A stretch of 64,000 nt of DNA from Paenibacillus elgii NBRC 100335 (GTDB lineage: Bacteria > Bacillota > Bacilli > Paenibacillales > NBRC-103111): the NCBI RefSeq assembly GCF_004000865.1, contig NZ_BIMB01000011.1:108824-172823 (forward strand), in the 5' to 3' direction. The notes under the pieces are model-generated. The model was given only the letters and a program-made list of their open reading frames with translations, did no database searches and was not told where the DNA came from. Positions 42,061 through 50,746 of the stretch are shown piece after piece. The number at the start of each line of letters is the position of its first letter. Position 1 is the stretch's first letter. The position numbers and the translations under genes were made by a program.

Positions 42061-43710
42061 ATGACAACGTACAGCGTACCCGTGATTATCGTCGGAGGAG
42101 GCTTGGTCGGCTTGTCCGCCGCCTTGTTTCTAAACCGGCAGGGCATTTCTTATCTATTGGCGGAGCGGCATTCCCGCACGTCCATCCATCCCCGGGCCCG
42201 CGGCTTCAATCTGCGCACGATGGAGCTGTACCGGAATTTAGGCTTGGAGCAGGCAATCCGCGAGGCCGGCGCTTCCTTATCGAAAAGCAAAGGGATGTAT
42301 ACGGCGGAAACGCTGGCCGCCGCCGAGCTGGATCTGCCCCAAAACGGCGTGCCCGAATCGACGCTTCGCCTTATGAACCCGTTCGTTCCGAACGACGACA
42401 TCAGCCCCACGCGAGGAAACCGATGCACCCAGGACGGCGTCGAGCCGCTCTTGCTGCAGGCCGCCCGCGACCGTGGCGGCGATCTGCGCTTTTCGACGGA
42501 GCTTCGCTCCTTCCGACAGGATCGCGACGGGGTCACTGCCGAGCTGGTCGATCGGGCTACGGGAACAGCCTCAACCGTCAGGGCCCGCTACATGATCGCT
42601 GCCGACGGAGCGAAAAGCCCGGTCCGGCAGGCCTTAGGCATCTCCATGACGGATGAATACTCGCACGGTTTTCTGATCAATATCTACTTTCAGGCGGATC
42701 TCCGCGATATGGTGCAGGGGCGTGAATTCAGCATCTGCAACATCATGCATCCAGAAGCGACCGGAATGCTCGTTGCCATTAACAACAGCGACCGCTGGTG
42801 CTTCCATGCCCCCTACGACCCGCGGGCCGAATCACCGGAGGATTATACGCCGGAGCGGTGCAAGGAGCTGATCGCCAAAGCGCTCGGCTTCACCGGCCTC
42901 GACATTCAAATCCTCAGCGTGCTGCCTTGGGAAGCCGCCGAAGGCGTAGCCGAGCGATTCCAAGCGGGCCGCGTGTTTCTCGCCGGAGACGCGGCGCACG
43001 TCATGCCGCCGACTGGCGGCTTCGGAGCGAATACCGGTGTGCAAGATGCGCACAACTTGGCTTGGAAGCTGGCGGCGGTGCTGCGCGGTCATGCAGGCCC
43101 CGGGCTGCTGGAAACGTATGAAAACGAACGCCGGCCCGTCGCCCGGTTTACGGCAAAGCAGGCCGGCTTGATTGCGGCGAACAGCATGCTGTCCTTGTTC
43201 AAAGGGAGAACGGAGGGAACACTCGCCAACGTGCTCGTCACCGCCATGGGGTACCGTTACAAGTCGACCGCCGTACTTGCTAGCGACGAGTGCGAAGCGC
43301 CGCAAGACCAGCCGGAGTTTCACGCAGCTCCCGGCACCCGGGCCCCGCACGTCTGGGTCGGGCATCGGAGCGGCCGAATCTCCACGCTGGACTTGTTCGA
43401 ACGGAGCTTCGTGCTTGTGGCCGGACCCGACGGGGCGCCATGGCGTATAGCCGCCGACACGGCTCGCAAGCGCCTCGGTATCGGCATCGAGGTCTATCTG
43501 CTCGGCCCGGATGGCGATCTCTCGGACCCTGACGGTCTCGGACAGGAGGCGTTCAGGCTGAGTCCCGGCGGGGCTGTGCTGGTCCGCCCGGACGGCTTCG
43601 TCGCTTGGCGAAGCGACGGCGTCACGGACGATCACGAACAGGAGCTCGTACCGGCGCTGGTGCAGATTCTGAGCCGCGAATCCGGCGGGCACTCGACCCA
43701 GGACGTTTAA
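42061..43710 (+). CDS. FAD-dependent aromatic-type monooxygenase (PheA/TfdB family)
   Basis: The 549-residue product starts at the ATG after AAAGGAG. It shows the group A flavin hydroxylase motifs: VIIVGGGLVGLSAALFL (FAD ADP-binding), a DG-type motif YMIAADGAKSPVRQALG, and FLAGDAAHVMPPTGGFGANTGVQDAHNLAWKLA. The C-terminal ~150 residues form the thioredoxin-like tail of the PheA/TfdB group. Relatives hydroxylate phenols, polyketides, rifamycin or tetracycline. No biosynthetic partners are adjacent, so catabolism or inactivation of an aromatic compound is more likely than biosynthesis. Confidence 0.88.
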   Translation: MTTYSVPVIIVGGGLVGLSAALFLNRQGISYLLAERHSRTSIHPRARGFNLRTMELYRNLGLEQAIREAGASLSKSKGMYTAETLAAAELDLPQNGVPESTLRLMNPFVPNDDISPTRGNRCTQDGVEPLLLQAARDRGGDLRFSTELRSFRQDRDGVTAELVDRATGTASTVRARYMIAADGAKSPVRQALGISMTDEYSHGFLINIYFQADLRDMVQGREFSICNIMHPEATGMLVAINNSDRWCFHAPYDPRAESPEDYTPERCKELIAKALGFTGLDIQILSVLPWEAAEGVAERFQAGRVFLAGDAAHVMPPTGGFGANTGVQDAHNLAWKLAAVLRGHAGPGLLETYENERRPVARFTAKQAGLIAANSMLSLFKGRTEGTLANVLVTAMGYRYKSTAVLASDECEAPQDQPEFHAAPGTRAPHVWVGHRSGRISTLDLFERSFVLVAGPDGAPWRIAADTARKRLGIGIEVYLLGPDGDLSDPDGLGQEAFRLSPGGAVLVRPDGFVAWRSDGVTDDHEQELVPALVQILSRESGGHSTQDV

Positions 43711-43729
43711 CGACAGAGCAAGGAGAGGG

Positions 43730-45775
43730 TCACACCTTAAACCGGGACATCAATTCCCGAAGCTCCTCGACCATGAGCGTCAGCGATTCGGAGGAGGCGG
43801 CAATCTCCTCCATCGCCGCGAGCTGCTCCTCGCTGGAGGCGGCCACATGCTGCGCATTGGCCGCAGCCTCCCGTGCGATCCGGGACAGCTCCTGCGTCGT
43901 TGCGTTCACCTGCTCGGAGCTGGCGGACATTTGCTGGGAAGCGGCGGAAACCTCTTGGATTTGGTCGTCCATCGCATGAATGTGGTCCAGAATAGCTTGG
44001 AACGCCTCGCCCGCTTGACCAACCAGGCGGGTCCCCCGCTCCATCTCTTCGGCGCCCGTTTCCACCGAAGCGGCGGCCTCCGCGGCGAAGCTCCGGATTT
44101 GACCGATCAGCTCTCCGACCTGCTCGGCGGATTGCTTGGTTTGCTCGGACAGCTTGCGGATCTCGTGGGCCACCACGGCAAACCCTTTGCCGTGCTCCCC
44201 GGCCCTAGCCGCTTCAATCCCCGCGTTCAGCGAGAGCAGATTCGTTTGGTTGCTGATCCCGGTGATCACTTCCATAATTTTGCCGATTTCCCGGGAGCGC
44301 GCGTTGAGCTGCCGGATGATGTCGGCCGTCTGCTTGGCGTTCTCGTTAACGTGATTCATACCGGCTACCGCTTCCTGAATTTTTTCGTTGCCCTCCGAAG
44401 CTTTCGCCGTCGTTTCCTCGGAGGAATCGCGGACTAAGGAAGACGACTCGGCGATGCGCTGAATCCCGAGCGTCAGTTCATCCATCGCCCGGACGGTTTC
44501 CTCCGCTCCCCGAAGCTGCACATCGGAACCCATCGCCACCTCCTGAATCGTCGTAGAAATGTTTTCCGCCACTTTGCTGGTCTGTTCGGCGCTGGCGGAC
44601 AGCTGCTCGGAGGTGGACGCGGCATGCAGCGTATGCTCGGACACCTTATTCAGCATCTGTCTAAGCTCGCCGGTCGTCCGGTTGAAATGCTCGGACATTT
44701 GCCCGAATTCGTCTCGGCTCGAGACTGTAATGTGATGCGTGAAATCCCCGGCCGCCAGCTTCTCGGACAGCTTGTTCAGCTTGGCGATTTGAACGGTAAT
44801 CCCGCGGCTGTAGATCAGAATGACCGCCGCGATCAGCACAATCCCCGCCAATCCGATCAGACAAAGCTTAAACAGCAGCTGCGAAAGCGGCTCCGTTAAT
44901 TCCTTGTCCGGCATCACGACCGCGAGAATCCACTGCGTCCTTGGAATTTCTTTATAGAAAACATGATTCACGCCGTTTGCGCCTGCATACGTCGTGTTCC
45001 CGTTTTTGTTTTGCAGCAGCTCTTGACCCAAACCGGCCAAGGCGGAGTCGGGGTCCTGCTGGAGTTTGGATTTCATGACTTTTCCTTGATCCGGGCCGGC
45101 CAAATAGGTGCCGTCCTTATGGATAAGTAACGCCCATCCCGTGGCCCCGACCTTCATGTCCGACACGGTCTTTTGCAGCGTGGACAGGTCGATATCGCCC
45201 GTCACCACGCCGATAAACTGTTTCCCGGCATTATAGACGGGAGCCGACGCCGTCACCATAGACACTTTCGTTATTTCATCGTAATACGGATCGGTATAAA
45301 CGGCAGCCTTTTGATTGACGCCGGCTTTGTACCAGTTTTTGCTCAAATAATCGTAGTTGGGATCGTTGTAGTCTTCCGTCGATTTGATGCTATCCTTATC
45401 CCGAAAGGCATACGTGGAGAAATATTTTGTTTTCGCGTTATAGGCGCCGGGTTCGAAAAAAATCCCGAGACCGAACGTCTCCCCGTTCACTTGCAAACCG
45501 CCCTTCGTCATGGACTGGTAATCCTGAAGCGTAAGTTTTGTATAGGTATCCTCGACCGAATGGGCGATCATCTCGGGCAGCCTCGTATGCGCAACGAGCC
45601 GGGTGTCGATGTCGTTCGCGATGCTTTTCAATTGCTCGTTCATGCCATACCGGCTCTGGTCGAGAATGATCCCTTTGGCATAAACATAAGCGGCGACTAG
45701 GACGGCAGCAAACAAAACAAGCACGGCGGGCATAAACAAGAGGAACGTTTTGGCTTTGACGCTTCGAAGTCTCAT
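43730..45775 (-). CDS. Methyl-accepting chemotaxis protein with Cache sensor domain
   Basis: The 681-residue receptor has TM1 at about residues 10-32, an extracellular double-Cache-like domain ([37 protein letters not shown] is the typical ligand-pocket region), TM2 at about 300-322, a HAMP domain, then a long coiled-coil signalling domain. The kinase-contact hairpin is [35 protein letters not shown]. dCache sensors often bind amino acids or carboxylates. It stops 20 nt from the convergent monooxygenase stop, with no terminator between. Confidence 0.93.
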   Translation of the reverse strand: MRLRSVKAKTFLLFMPAVLVLFAAVLVAAYVYAKGIILDQSRYGMNEQLKSIANDIDTRLVAHTRLPEMIAHSVEDTYTKLTLQDYQSMTKGGLQVNGETFGLGIFFEPGAYNAKTKYFSTYAFRDKDSIKSTEDYNDPNYDYLSKNWYKAGVNQKAAVYTDPYYDEITKVSMVTASAPVYNAGKQFIGVVTGDIDLSTLQKTVSDMKVGATGWALLIHKDGTYLAGPDQGKVMKSKLQQDPDSALAGLGQELLQNKNGNTTYAGANGVNHVFYKEIPRTQWILAVVMPDKELTEPLSQLLFKLCLIGLAGIVLIAAVILIYSRGITVQIAKLNKLSEKLAAGDFTHHITVSSRDEFGQMSEHFNRTTGELRQMLNKVSEHTLHAASTSEQLSASAEQTSKVAENISTTIQEVAMGSDVQLRGAEETVRAMDELTLGIQRIAESSSLVRDSSEETTAKASEGNEKIQEAVAGMNHVNENAKQTADIIRQLNARSREIGKIMEVITGISNQTNLLSLNAGIEAARAGEHGKGFAVVAHEIRKLSEQTKQSAEQVGELIGQIRSFAAEAAASVETGAEEMERGTRLVGQAGEAFQAILDHIHAMDDQIQEVSAASQQMSASSEQVNATTQELSRIAREAAANAQHVAASSEEQLAAMEEIAASSESLTLMVEELRELMSRFKV

Positions 45776-45934
45776 GAAGGCAGCTCCCTTTTAGACGCAA
45801 AATTTAGAGGAATATGCTGAACATAATTCGACATATTTCGCCAAAACCCTCTGGCTCCCGCAAGTTTACAAAGCATTTATATTTTCGCCCAAGCAGCGGC
45901 TCAGCTCCCTCTATTCGGCCGGTCGATGAATCGC

Positions 45935-45969
45935 AAAAAGCCCCAGTCCGGATTTGTAAGACTGGGGCT
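45935..45969 (-). terminator. Leftward intrinsic terminator
   Basis: Minus-strand AGCCCCAGT and ACTGGGGCT form a 9-bp stem followed by TTTTT. It ends transcription of the stalk-domain remnant (stop at 46004). Confidence 0.8.
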
Positions 45970-46003
45970 AGAGCGGTCACGAGCGCTTATAGCATCATGC
46001 TAC

Positions 46004-47224
46004 TTATTGCGTGGCGAGCAGCTCAGCATCATACCATCTGCCCGTTTTGTTATCCGAGTAGTTGAATATCGTATTGTTCTTTGTGCGTAGGAGGTAAAAT
46101 TTGCGGTCGCTCCCCATGTAGACACTCTTGTTCAGGCTCGGACGGTCCGGAGAATTCACTTCCTTCGCCAGCGCATCCAGAGCGTCCACTTTGGAGACGT
46201 TGAAACTAGTGTCCAGCCAATAATACCCTTGCGTATCTTTCGGTGTAAATTTCCCGTCATTGCTTATGCCGCTGCGGTAAATCAGCAGCTTTCCATCATC
46301 CGTTAACAAGTCCTTCAGTCCCGATGTCGATACGCCGGGCGCCACAATGTCCGATTCATTCAGCGCCTCGTTCGCCAGACGGACGTTACCCTTGGCGTCC
46401 AGCAGTGCGATCCGTTGGGTGCCGGTCATAATCCGACCATGCGTAGGCATTCCATTTGATACCAGCCAGAAGCTCCCGTCGTCATTTGCAATGATCCGAT
46501 CCAGAGGTTGCTTCAGCTCCATGATTTCCGATACCTCTTTTCCAAGAATGAGGAACGTACGATATTCATATAATGAACGTCCAATGTTGTAAGCCGTGAT
46601 TTTTTCAACGGACACCAACGTTATACCGGAAGACAGATCAAAACGCGCCCCCTTCAGTTCCCTGATATGCGCCATGCCCGCTTCTCCCGGACTTACCGTC
46701 ATCTGCTCCTTGGTCATCAGCCGCAGCCCTTGATAATACAGCCCGTCATCCTTCGTCTCCAAAGAAACCGGTTCGCCTGCGTTCTTCCTCTCCAGCTCCT
46801 CGACGCGCTTTCGCAGCTCCCCCGTCTCTTCTTCGGTCATCCATATCGGCGTCTCTTCCAATGACTTTTTTACTTTCAGGCCGCCGCGGCCCGGTTCCGT
46901 AACAAGCTCGGGGTACATATACAAGTAATCCTTATCGTCATAGTAAATCGCCCCGAGCACCTGCTGCTGTCCGCCGATGACGTTCAGTCCCTTGGTTTCG
47001 TCCCATACGAGCTCCAGCCCCAGCATGTCGTGTGCGTATTTCCAAGTCAACGGCAAATAAGTGACGTCGTTCCATTCCAGCAATGGAAACGGCTCACTCC
47101 CGTTATCGATATAGCTGTTGCTTATCGTTACCGGGAAATCGGGCAGGGTCGCCGTATACGCGCGATTCCGCGGGTTGGACCCGGACAAGTCGGGGCGGAA
47201 CGCCTCCTTTTTCCAGCCGATAAA
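46004..47224 (-). pseudogene. 5'-truncated copper-amine-oxidase-stalk protein
   Basis: The open frame encodes about 400 residues. ATLPDFPVTISN, then a PLLEWNDVTYLPLTWKYA segment and GLELVWDETKGLNV match the stalk/copper-amine-oxidase N-terminal-like domain common in Paenibacillus surface proteins. A coiled-coil stretch (EETGELRKRVEELERK) and a β-rich C-terminal region follow. No start codon with a ribosome site and no signal peptide are present: the frame runs back to a stop inside an α/β-hydrolase fragment at 47230-47322. A deletion or recombination probably removed its 5' end. The remainder has no internal stops, so the event may be recent; a TTG at 47188 could still start a cytosolic product. 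Confidence 0.65.
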
Positions 47225-47229
47225 GCGTA

Positions 47230-47322
47230 ACCGTGCATCACAAGAATCGGCCCTCCCTCTCCTATAACCGAGTATTCCAGTAGCTGGTCTTCAAAACGGC
47301 AAACGTCCACGCGCCGGTTCAT
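47230..47322 (-). pseudogene. α/β-hydrolase 5' fragment
   Basis: An ATG overlapping the TetR-family stop (ATGA) opens a frame whose first 31 residues, including LLEYSVIGEGGPILVMHG, match the start of α/β-hydrolases up to the HG oxyanion motif. After this the sequence no longer resembles a hydrolase, and the frame ends soon after as a shadow of the stalk gene. The rest of the hydrolase is missing. The overlap shows that the intact gene was translationally coupled to the TetR gene. Confidence 0.65.
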
Positions 47323-47939
47323 TGGCCTTCTCTCGTTCCATCGGTATCCGAAGCCGTCAGCCCGTTAACGACGAAACGGATCAGCAGCTCCACTACCCGC
47401 TTGTAGACGTCCCCGAGCTCGGCTTTGTGCAGCGAGACGAAGACGACCGCTCGTAGCAGCCCGGCCACGACCTCATGCTCCAGCGGAAGCATGGCCCCTT
47501 GGCTCTGCCATTTCTCGAAGAGCTGCTGTGCGGCACGGGTATCCTCCTCCGCATGCTGCTGCAGCGTTTCCTGCGGCAGCTTCCGGACAAGCTGCTCCCA
47601 TTCATCCTGCCGGAATACCCGCTGCAGAAAAGGATTCGCATCAATCGTCTCGAAGCTTGTCCGGAACAGCTCGTGGAGCAGGACTTTAGGCGGAAGCTCC
47701 GAGGACAGCATGTCCGCCAACAGCCGGTCTTTGAAGCTTTCCTCCCGCTTGGCGATCTCGAAGTACAATTCCTCCTTGGTGGCAAAAAAGCTGTAGAATG
47801 AGCCCTTCGCGATGCCGCAAGCGGCCACGATATCGTCCAGGCTCGTCTTCTTCAAGCCGTACTGGACGAACAGCTCCTTTCCTTTGGATAACAAGCATTC
47901 GCGAATCGCTTCTTTTTCCTCTTTGCGAAATTTGGGCAT
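47319..47939 (-). CDS. TetR-family transcriptional regulator
   Basis: The 206-residue protein has an N-terminal HTH (LFVQYGLKKTSLDDIVAACGIAKGSFYSFFATKEELYFEI), the TetR_N signature with GSFY recognition helix, and a helical ligand-binding domain. It begins 1 nt before the stop region of the serine hydrolase gene and ends overlapping a hydrolase fragment, so it is the middle gene of an operon. The 32-bp inverted repeat over the operon promoter at 49195-49226 is the probable autoregulatory operator. Confidence 0.92.
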   Translation of the reverse strand: MPKFRKEEKEAIRECLLSKGKELFVQYGLKKTSLDDIVAACGIAKGSFYSFFATKEELYFEIAKREESFKDRLLADMLSSELPPKVLLHELFRTSFETIDANPFLQRVFRQDEWEQLVRKLPQETLQQHAEEDTRAAQQLFEKWQSQGAMLPLEHEVVAGLLRAVVFVSLHKAELGDVYKRVVELLIRFVVNGLTASDTDGTREGQ

Positions 47940-47940
47940 C

Positions 47941-49170
47941 TTACTCTTCCTCCCCCATTGATTTCAGACAGTCATACACCGCGCGGCGCACGGCATTCTC
48001 CCGCGGATTGCGGTCCATATACCCGCCGATCCGATTCAAAACGTAGGCGTAGCCGATCCCATGATCGGGGTCCGCGAAGCAGAACGAGCCCCCCGCGCCG
48101 GGATGCCCGAACGCGTGCAGGCTGCTGCCGAACATCCGCTTGGGGATCGGCTTCCACAGCCCGAGCGAATACCCGAGGTCGACCCGGTTTACCCGGTCGA
48201 ACCAGCCCGAGGCAGGCGGCTCCGCAGGCCGGCACAGCTCCTTCAGCGTAGAGGCAGCCAGCCCGAGCTTCTCCCCACCCGTAGCGAACTCGCCGTAAAT
48301 CCGCGCCATAGCCCGGGCCTCGCCGATTCCGTTGCCTGACGGGAACTCGATTGACAGCATGTCCCGATCGTTGAAGTTCGCGTTGGCCACCAGCCGTCTG
48401 CGGTCCACCATGCTGCGGGACGTAAGCGATCTCGGATTCAAAAATCCGGCGAACAGCGCCATCGGGATTTCATGAAGGTGAAACAATAAGTCCAAGGGAC
48501 TATCGATCCCCCGGATCTTGGCGAGTCTCGAATCCGGCACCTCGTCCGGCAAGCCGATGTAAAATTCCGCTTGCAACGGCCAGCAAATTTCCTCCTGCAG
48601 CAGCCGTCCGAGGCTTCGTCCCCGGGGATCGGTCCGCCTCAGCAGCTCGCCGATAAACCAGCCGATCGTCCACGTATGATAACCGTGCGCCGAGCCCGGC
48701 TCCCATTCCGGCTTCATCTCCGCCAGTCGGCTTGCAACATTCGCCGTATCCAAATCCGCATACCTATGGAGCTCCAGCCCATCCAGCGCGCACAAGCCGG
48801 CCTGATGGGACAGCAGCTGCCGGATTGTGATCCGCTCTTTCCCGTGCTTCCCGAATTCCGGCCAATATTGCACTACCGGGTCGTCGTAACCGAACCAGCC
48901 TCGCGAATGAGCTACGGCGGCACAGAGGGCCGCGAACCCTTTCGTACTGGAAAACACGGGCACCATCGTATGCTCCTCCCACGGAATCCGCCGCGCTGGG
49001 TTCGCGTAGCCTCCCCACAGGTCAACCACCTTCTCGCCTCGCCAATAGACGGCGCACGCGGCACCGGTTTCCCCAAGCCACTCGAAATTGCGGACAAAAG
49101 CCTCTTTTACACCCTCAAAGCCCCGCTTAACCGTTCCGCCAACGAGGGTGGACTTCTTCGATCGTATCAT
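47941..49170 (-). CDS. Serine hydrolase, class C β-lactamase/esterase family
   Basis: The 409-residue protein belongs to the Beta-lactamase (PF00144) family: FSSTKGFAALCAAVAHSRG contains the nucleophile SxxK, HGYHTWTIGWFIGELLRR supplies the Tyr motif, and HAFGHPGAGGSFCFADPDHGIGYAYVLNR is the C-terminal HxG-type region. There is no signal peptide, so it is likely a cytosolic esterase (EstB-like) or similar rather than a secreted β-lactamase. The ATG follows GAGGCGAC. First gene of an operon with the TetR regulator. Confidence 0.9.
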   Translation of the reverse strand: MIRSKKSTLVGGTVKRGFEGVKEAFVRNFEWLGETGAACAVYWRGEKVVDLWGGYANPARRIPWEEHTMVPVFSSTKGFAALCAAVAHSRGWFGYDDPVVQYWPEFGKHGKERITIRQLLSHQAGLCALDGLELHRYADLDTANVASRLAEMKPEWEPGSAHGYHTWTIGWFIGELLRRTDPRGRSLGRLLQEEICWPLQAEFYIGLPDEVPDSRLAKIRGIDSPLDLLFHLHEIPMALFAGFLNPRSLTSRSMVDRRRLVANANFNDRDMLSIEFPSGNGIGEARAMARIYGEFATGGEKLGLAASTLKELCRPAEPPASGWFDRVNRVDLGYSLGLWKPIPKRMFGSSLHAFGHPGAGGSFCFADPDHGIGYAYVLNRIGGYMDRNPRENAVRRAVYDCLKSMGEEE

Positions 49171-49194
49171 GATAATGTCGCCTCATATTCGTTT

Positions 49195-49226
49195 TATATG
49201 ACCAAATTATAATTTATAGTCATATA
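49195..49226. promoter_or_regulatory. TetR operator candidate
   Basis: TATATGAC and GTCATATA form an inverted repeat spanning 32 bp and enclosing the -10 box of the serine hydrolase-tetR operon, ideal for repression. Confidence 0.65.
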
Positions 49227-49234
49227 AATAGCAA
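49206..49234 (-). promoter_or_regulatory. Sigma-A-type promoter of the serine hydrolase-tetR operon
   Basis: Minus-strand TTGCTA, 17-nt spacer, TATAAT, about 36 nt before the hydrolase ATG at 49170. Confidence 0.75.
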
Positions 49235-49285
49235 TAAAAAAGCTTCTTACCGAAGCCCATTCAACAGAAATCGAATTCTCTCCTC

Positions 49286-49318
49286 AAAAAAGATGAGTCA
49301 GATCGGATGATCCAACTC
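49286..49318 (-). terminator. Terminator of the toxin-like gene
   Basis: Minus-strand GAGTTGGATC pairs with GATCTGACTC (10 bp with two G-T pairs) across a 4-nt ATCC loop, followed by ATCTTTTTT. It lies about 70 nt after the 28-codon gene. Confidence 0.75.
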
Positions 49319-49389
49319 ATTAATCAACTTGTAATTGGCGGATGTTTCTCAGTCAGTATGGTTTCACACCAAAACAAGAACCAAGCGGA

Positions 49390-49476
49390 TTATTTCCTCT
49401 TTTCAATATAACCCAACAATGTAATTATAAACATTCCGAACGCGAAGAGAACAGAAAGAGCCTGAAATAAATCCAT
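49390..49476 (-). CDS. 28-residue holin-like (type I toxin-like) peptide
   Basis: A strong site (AAAGGAGGAGG) lies 7 nt before an ATG opening MDLFQALSVLFAFGMFI..., one hydrophobic helix ending in a charged tail GYIEKRK. This is the pattern of the putative holin-like toxin (Hol-Tox) family, membrane peptides of type I toxin-antitoxin loci in Firmicutes. It is monocistronic with its own terminator. An antisense RNA antitoxin would be expected but I could not identify its promoter with confidence. Confidence 0.75.
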   Translation of the reverse strand: MDLFQALSVLFAFGMFIITLLGYIEKRK

Positions 49477-49695
49477 TTAACAGCCTCCTCCTTTCGAAGA
49501 GCTGCTCCACCATCTTACAAGTTGTACTTTAAATTTAGCCCAAAATGGTTAAAACTGGTAGAACATTAAGAACTATTTTTGAACTTTTTGTTTCAACATT
49601 TTTCGCTAGCGAATGTTGGCTTGTCAGGGAATACTAGGTGCAAGCTTGACGAACCGTCGGGAATGACAAGCATGCAAATTCCGGGTAGTCCTACG

Positions 49696-49724
49696 TTTAC
49701 TCCCGGGAAGCCGTCACGTATAAT
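49696..49724 (+). promoter_or_regulatory. Sigma-A-type promoter of the sugar-sensor operon
   Basis: TTTACT, 17-nt spacer, TATAAT, 38 nt before the binding-protein start. Confidence 0.8.
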
Positions 49725-49762
49725 GAGCCTATATTTCAACGCGGAATATAAGGAGCGTCCGC

Positions 49763-50746
49763 ATGTCAAATCGAAAATGGAATTTGGGACTTCTTCTCCT
49801 CTTTGCCGTCTTTGCTTGCCTGCTGCTGCAATTTGTGTTCTCTACGCTGCGCATTAGGGAGCTGGTCCGGCCGCTCGAATCCGGTCCCTCGGACGGACGC
49901 CCCCGCCATATCGTCCTGATCCCTCAGGAGCTGGATAACCCGTATTGGCGGTCTATCGAGCAAGGCGCCCGCGAGGCGGCCCGGGAGTACGGCATGGAGC
50001 TGGACTATACCGGACCGTTCCGCATCAACCCGACCGAACAGTCCAGGCTGCTGGAAAAAGCGATCGCAGCCAAAGCCGATGCGATTCTGCTTCAGGGCAT
50101 CGGCGACCCGCAGTACCGGGGACTGATCGACAAAGCGGCCGGCCGCGGCATTCCTGTGATCGCCGTCGATATGGACGAGCCGGAAAGCCGGCGGCTGGCT
50201 TATGTGGGCACGGACAATACGGAAGCCGGAAAACGGATGGGCGAGCTTGTAGCGCAGGCGTCGGGAGGCTCGGGAACGATCGGCGTTCTGATCGGAAGCG
50301 AAGCGCCCAATCAACGGCTGCGGCTCGAAGGCTTCCGGGCGGTAATCGGCCGTTATCCGAAGCTAGAGATCACCGAGGTGCGCTCGTCGAACATTTCGCG
50401 CCTGCAAGCGGCCGAGCAAGCGGCAGCCATGCTGAGCGCACAGCCCCGGACCGGCTATCTGGTCGGGTTCAGCGCCCTGGACGGCCCGGGCATGCTGGAA
50501 GCCGCAGGGCGCGTCCGGCCGCAAGGGCTGCGCATTTTCGCGTTCGATGACCTGCCGGAAACGAAGGAAGGCATCCGGCAATGTAAGCTTGCCGCTACGA
50601 TCGTCCAACAGCCGCGTCAAATGGGCTTCGATGCCGTAGCGCTGCTGCACGATTATTTTCAAGGAAAAACGCCGCAGCCGCAGCACTATACCGCTACGTC
50701 CGTGCTCGACCGCAGCGCCTTGGGGATCGGGGGAAGCTGCCCATGA
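49763..50746 (+). CDS. Membrane-anchored sugar-binding sensor protein (Peripla_BP_4)
   Basis: The 327-residue protein has a single N-terminal membrane anchor (LGLLLLFAVFACLLLQFVF) without lipobox, then a type I periplasmic-binding fold: IVLIPQELDNPYWRSIEQGAREAAREYGMELDY, ILLQGIGDPQYRGLIDKAAGRGIPVIAVDMDEP and YVGTDNTEAGKRMGELVA are RbsB/ChvE-like. It is followed by a 4-nt overlap with a histidine kinase and a response regulator, not by ABC permeases. This matches XylFII-LytS-type three-component sensing, where a membrane-tethered binding protein reports sugar to the kinase. The sugar is unknown. Confidence 0.88.
   Translation: MSNRKWNLGLLLLFAVFACLLLQFVFSTLRIRELVRPLESGPSDGRPRHIVLIPQELDNPYWRSIEQGAREAAREYGMELDYTGPFRINPTEQSRLLEKAIAAKADAILLQGIGDPQYRGLIDKAAGRGIPVIAVDMDEPESRRLAYVGTDNTEAGKRMGELVAQASGGSGTIGVLIGSEAPNQRLRLEGFRAVIGRYPKLEITEVRSSNISRLQAAEQAAAMLSAQPRTGYLVGFSALDGPGMLEAAGRVRPQGLRIFAFDDLPETKEGIRQCKLAATIVQQPRQMGFDAVALLHDYFQGKTPQPQHYTATSVLDRSALGIGGSCP

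Larger units (their letters stand above)
49171..49762. other. Intergenic region with promoters and toxin-like gene
   Basis: This ~590-nt region holds the TetR-operon promoter/operator (49195-49234), a toxin-like small gene with its terminator (49286-49476) and the promoter for the sensor operon (49696-49724). I see nothing further. Confidence 0.6.
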
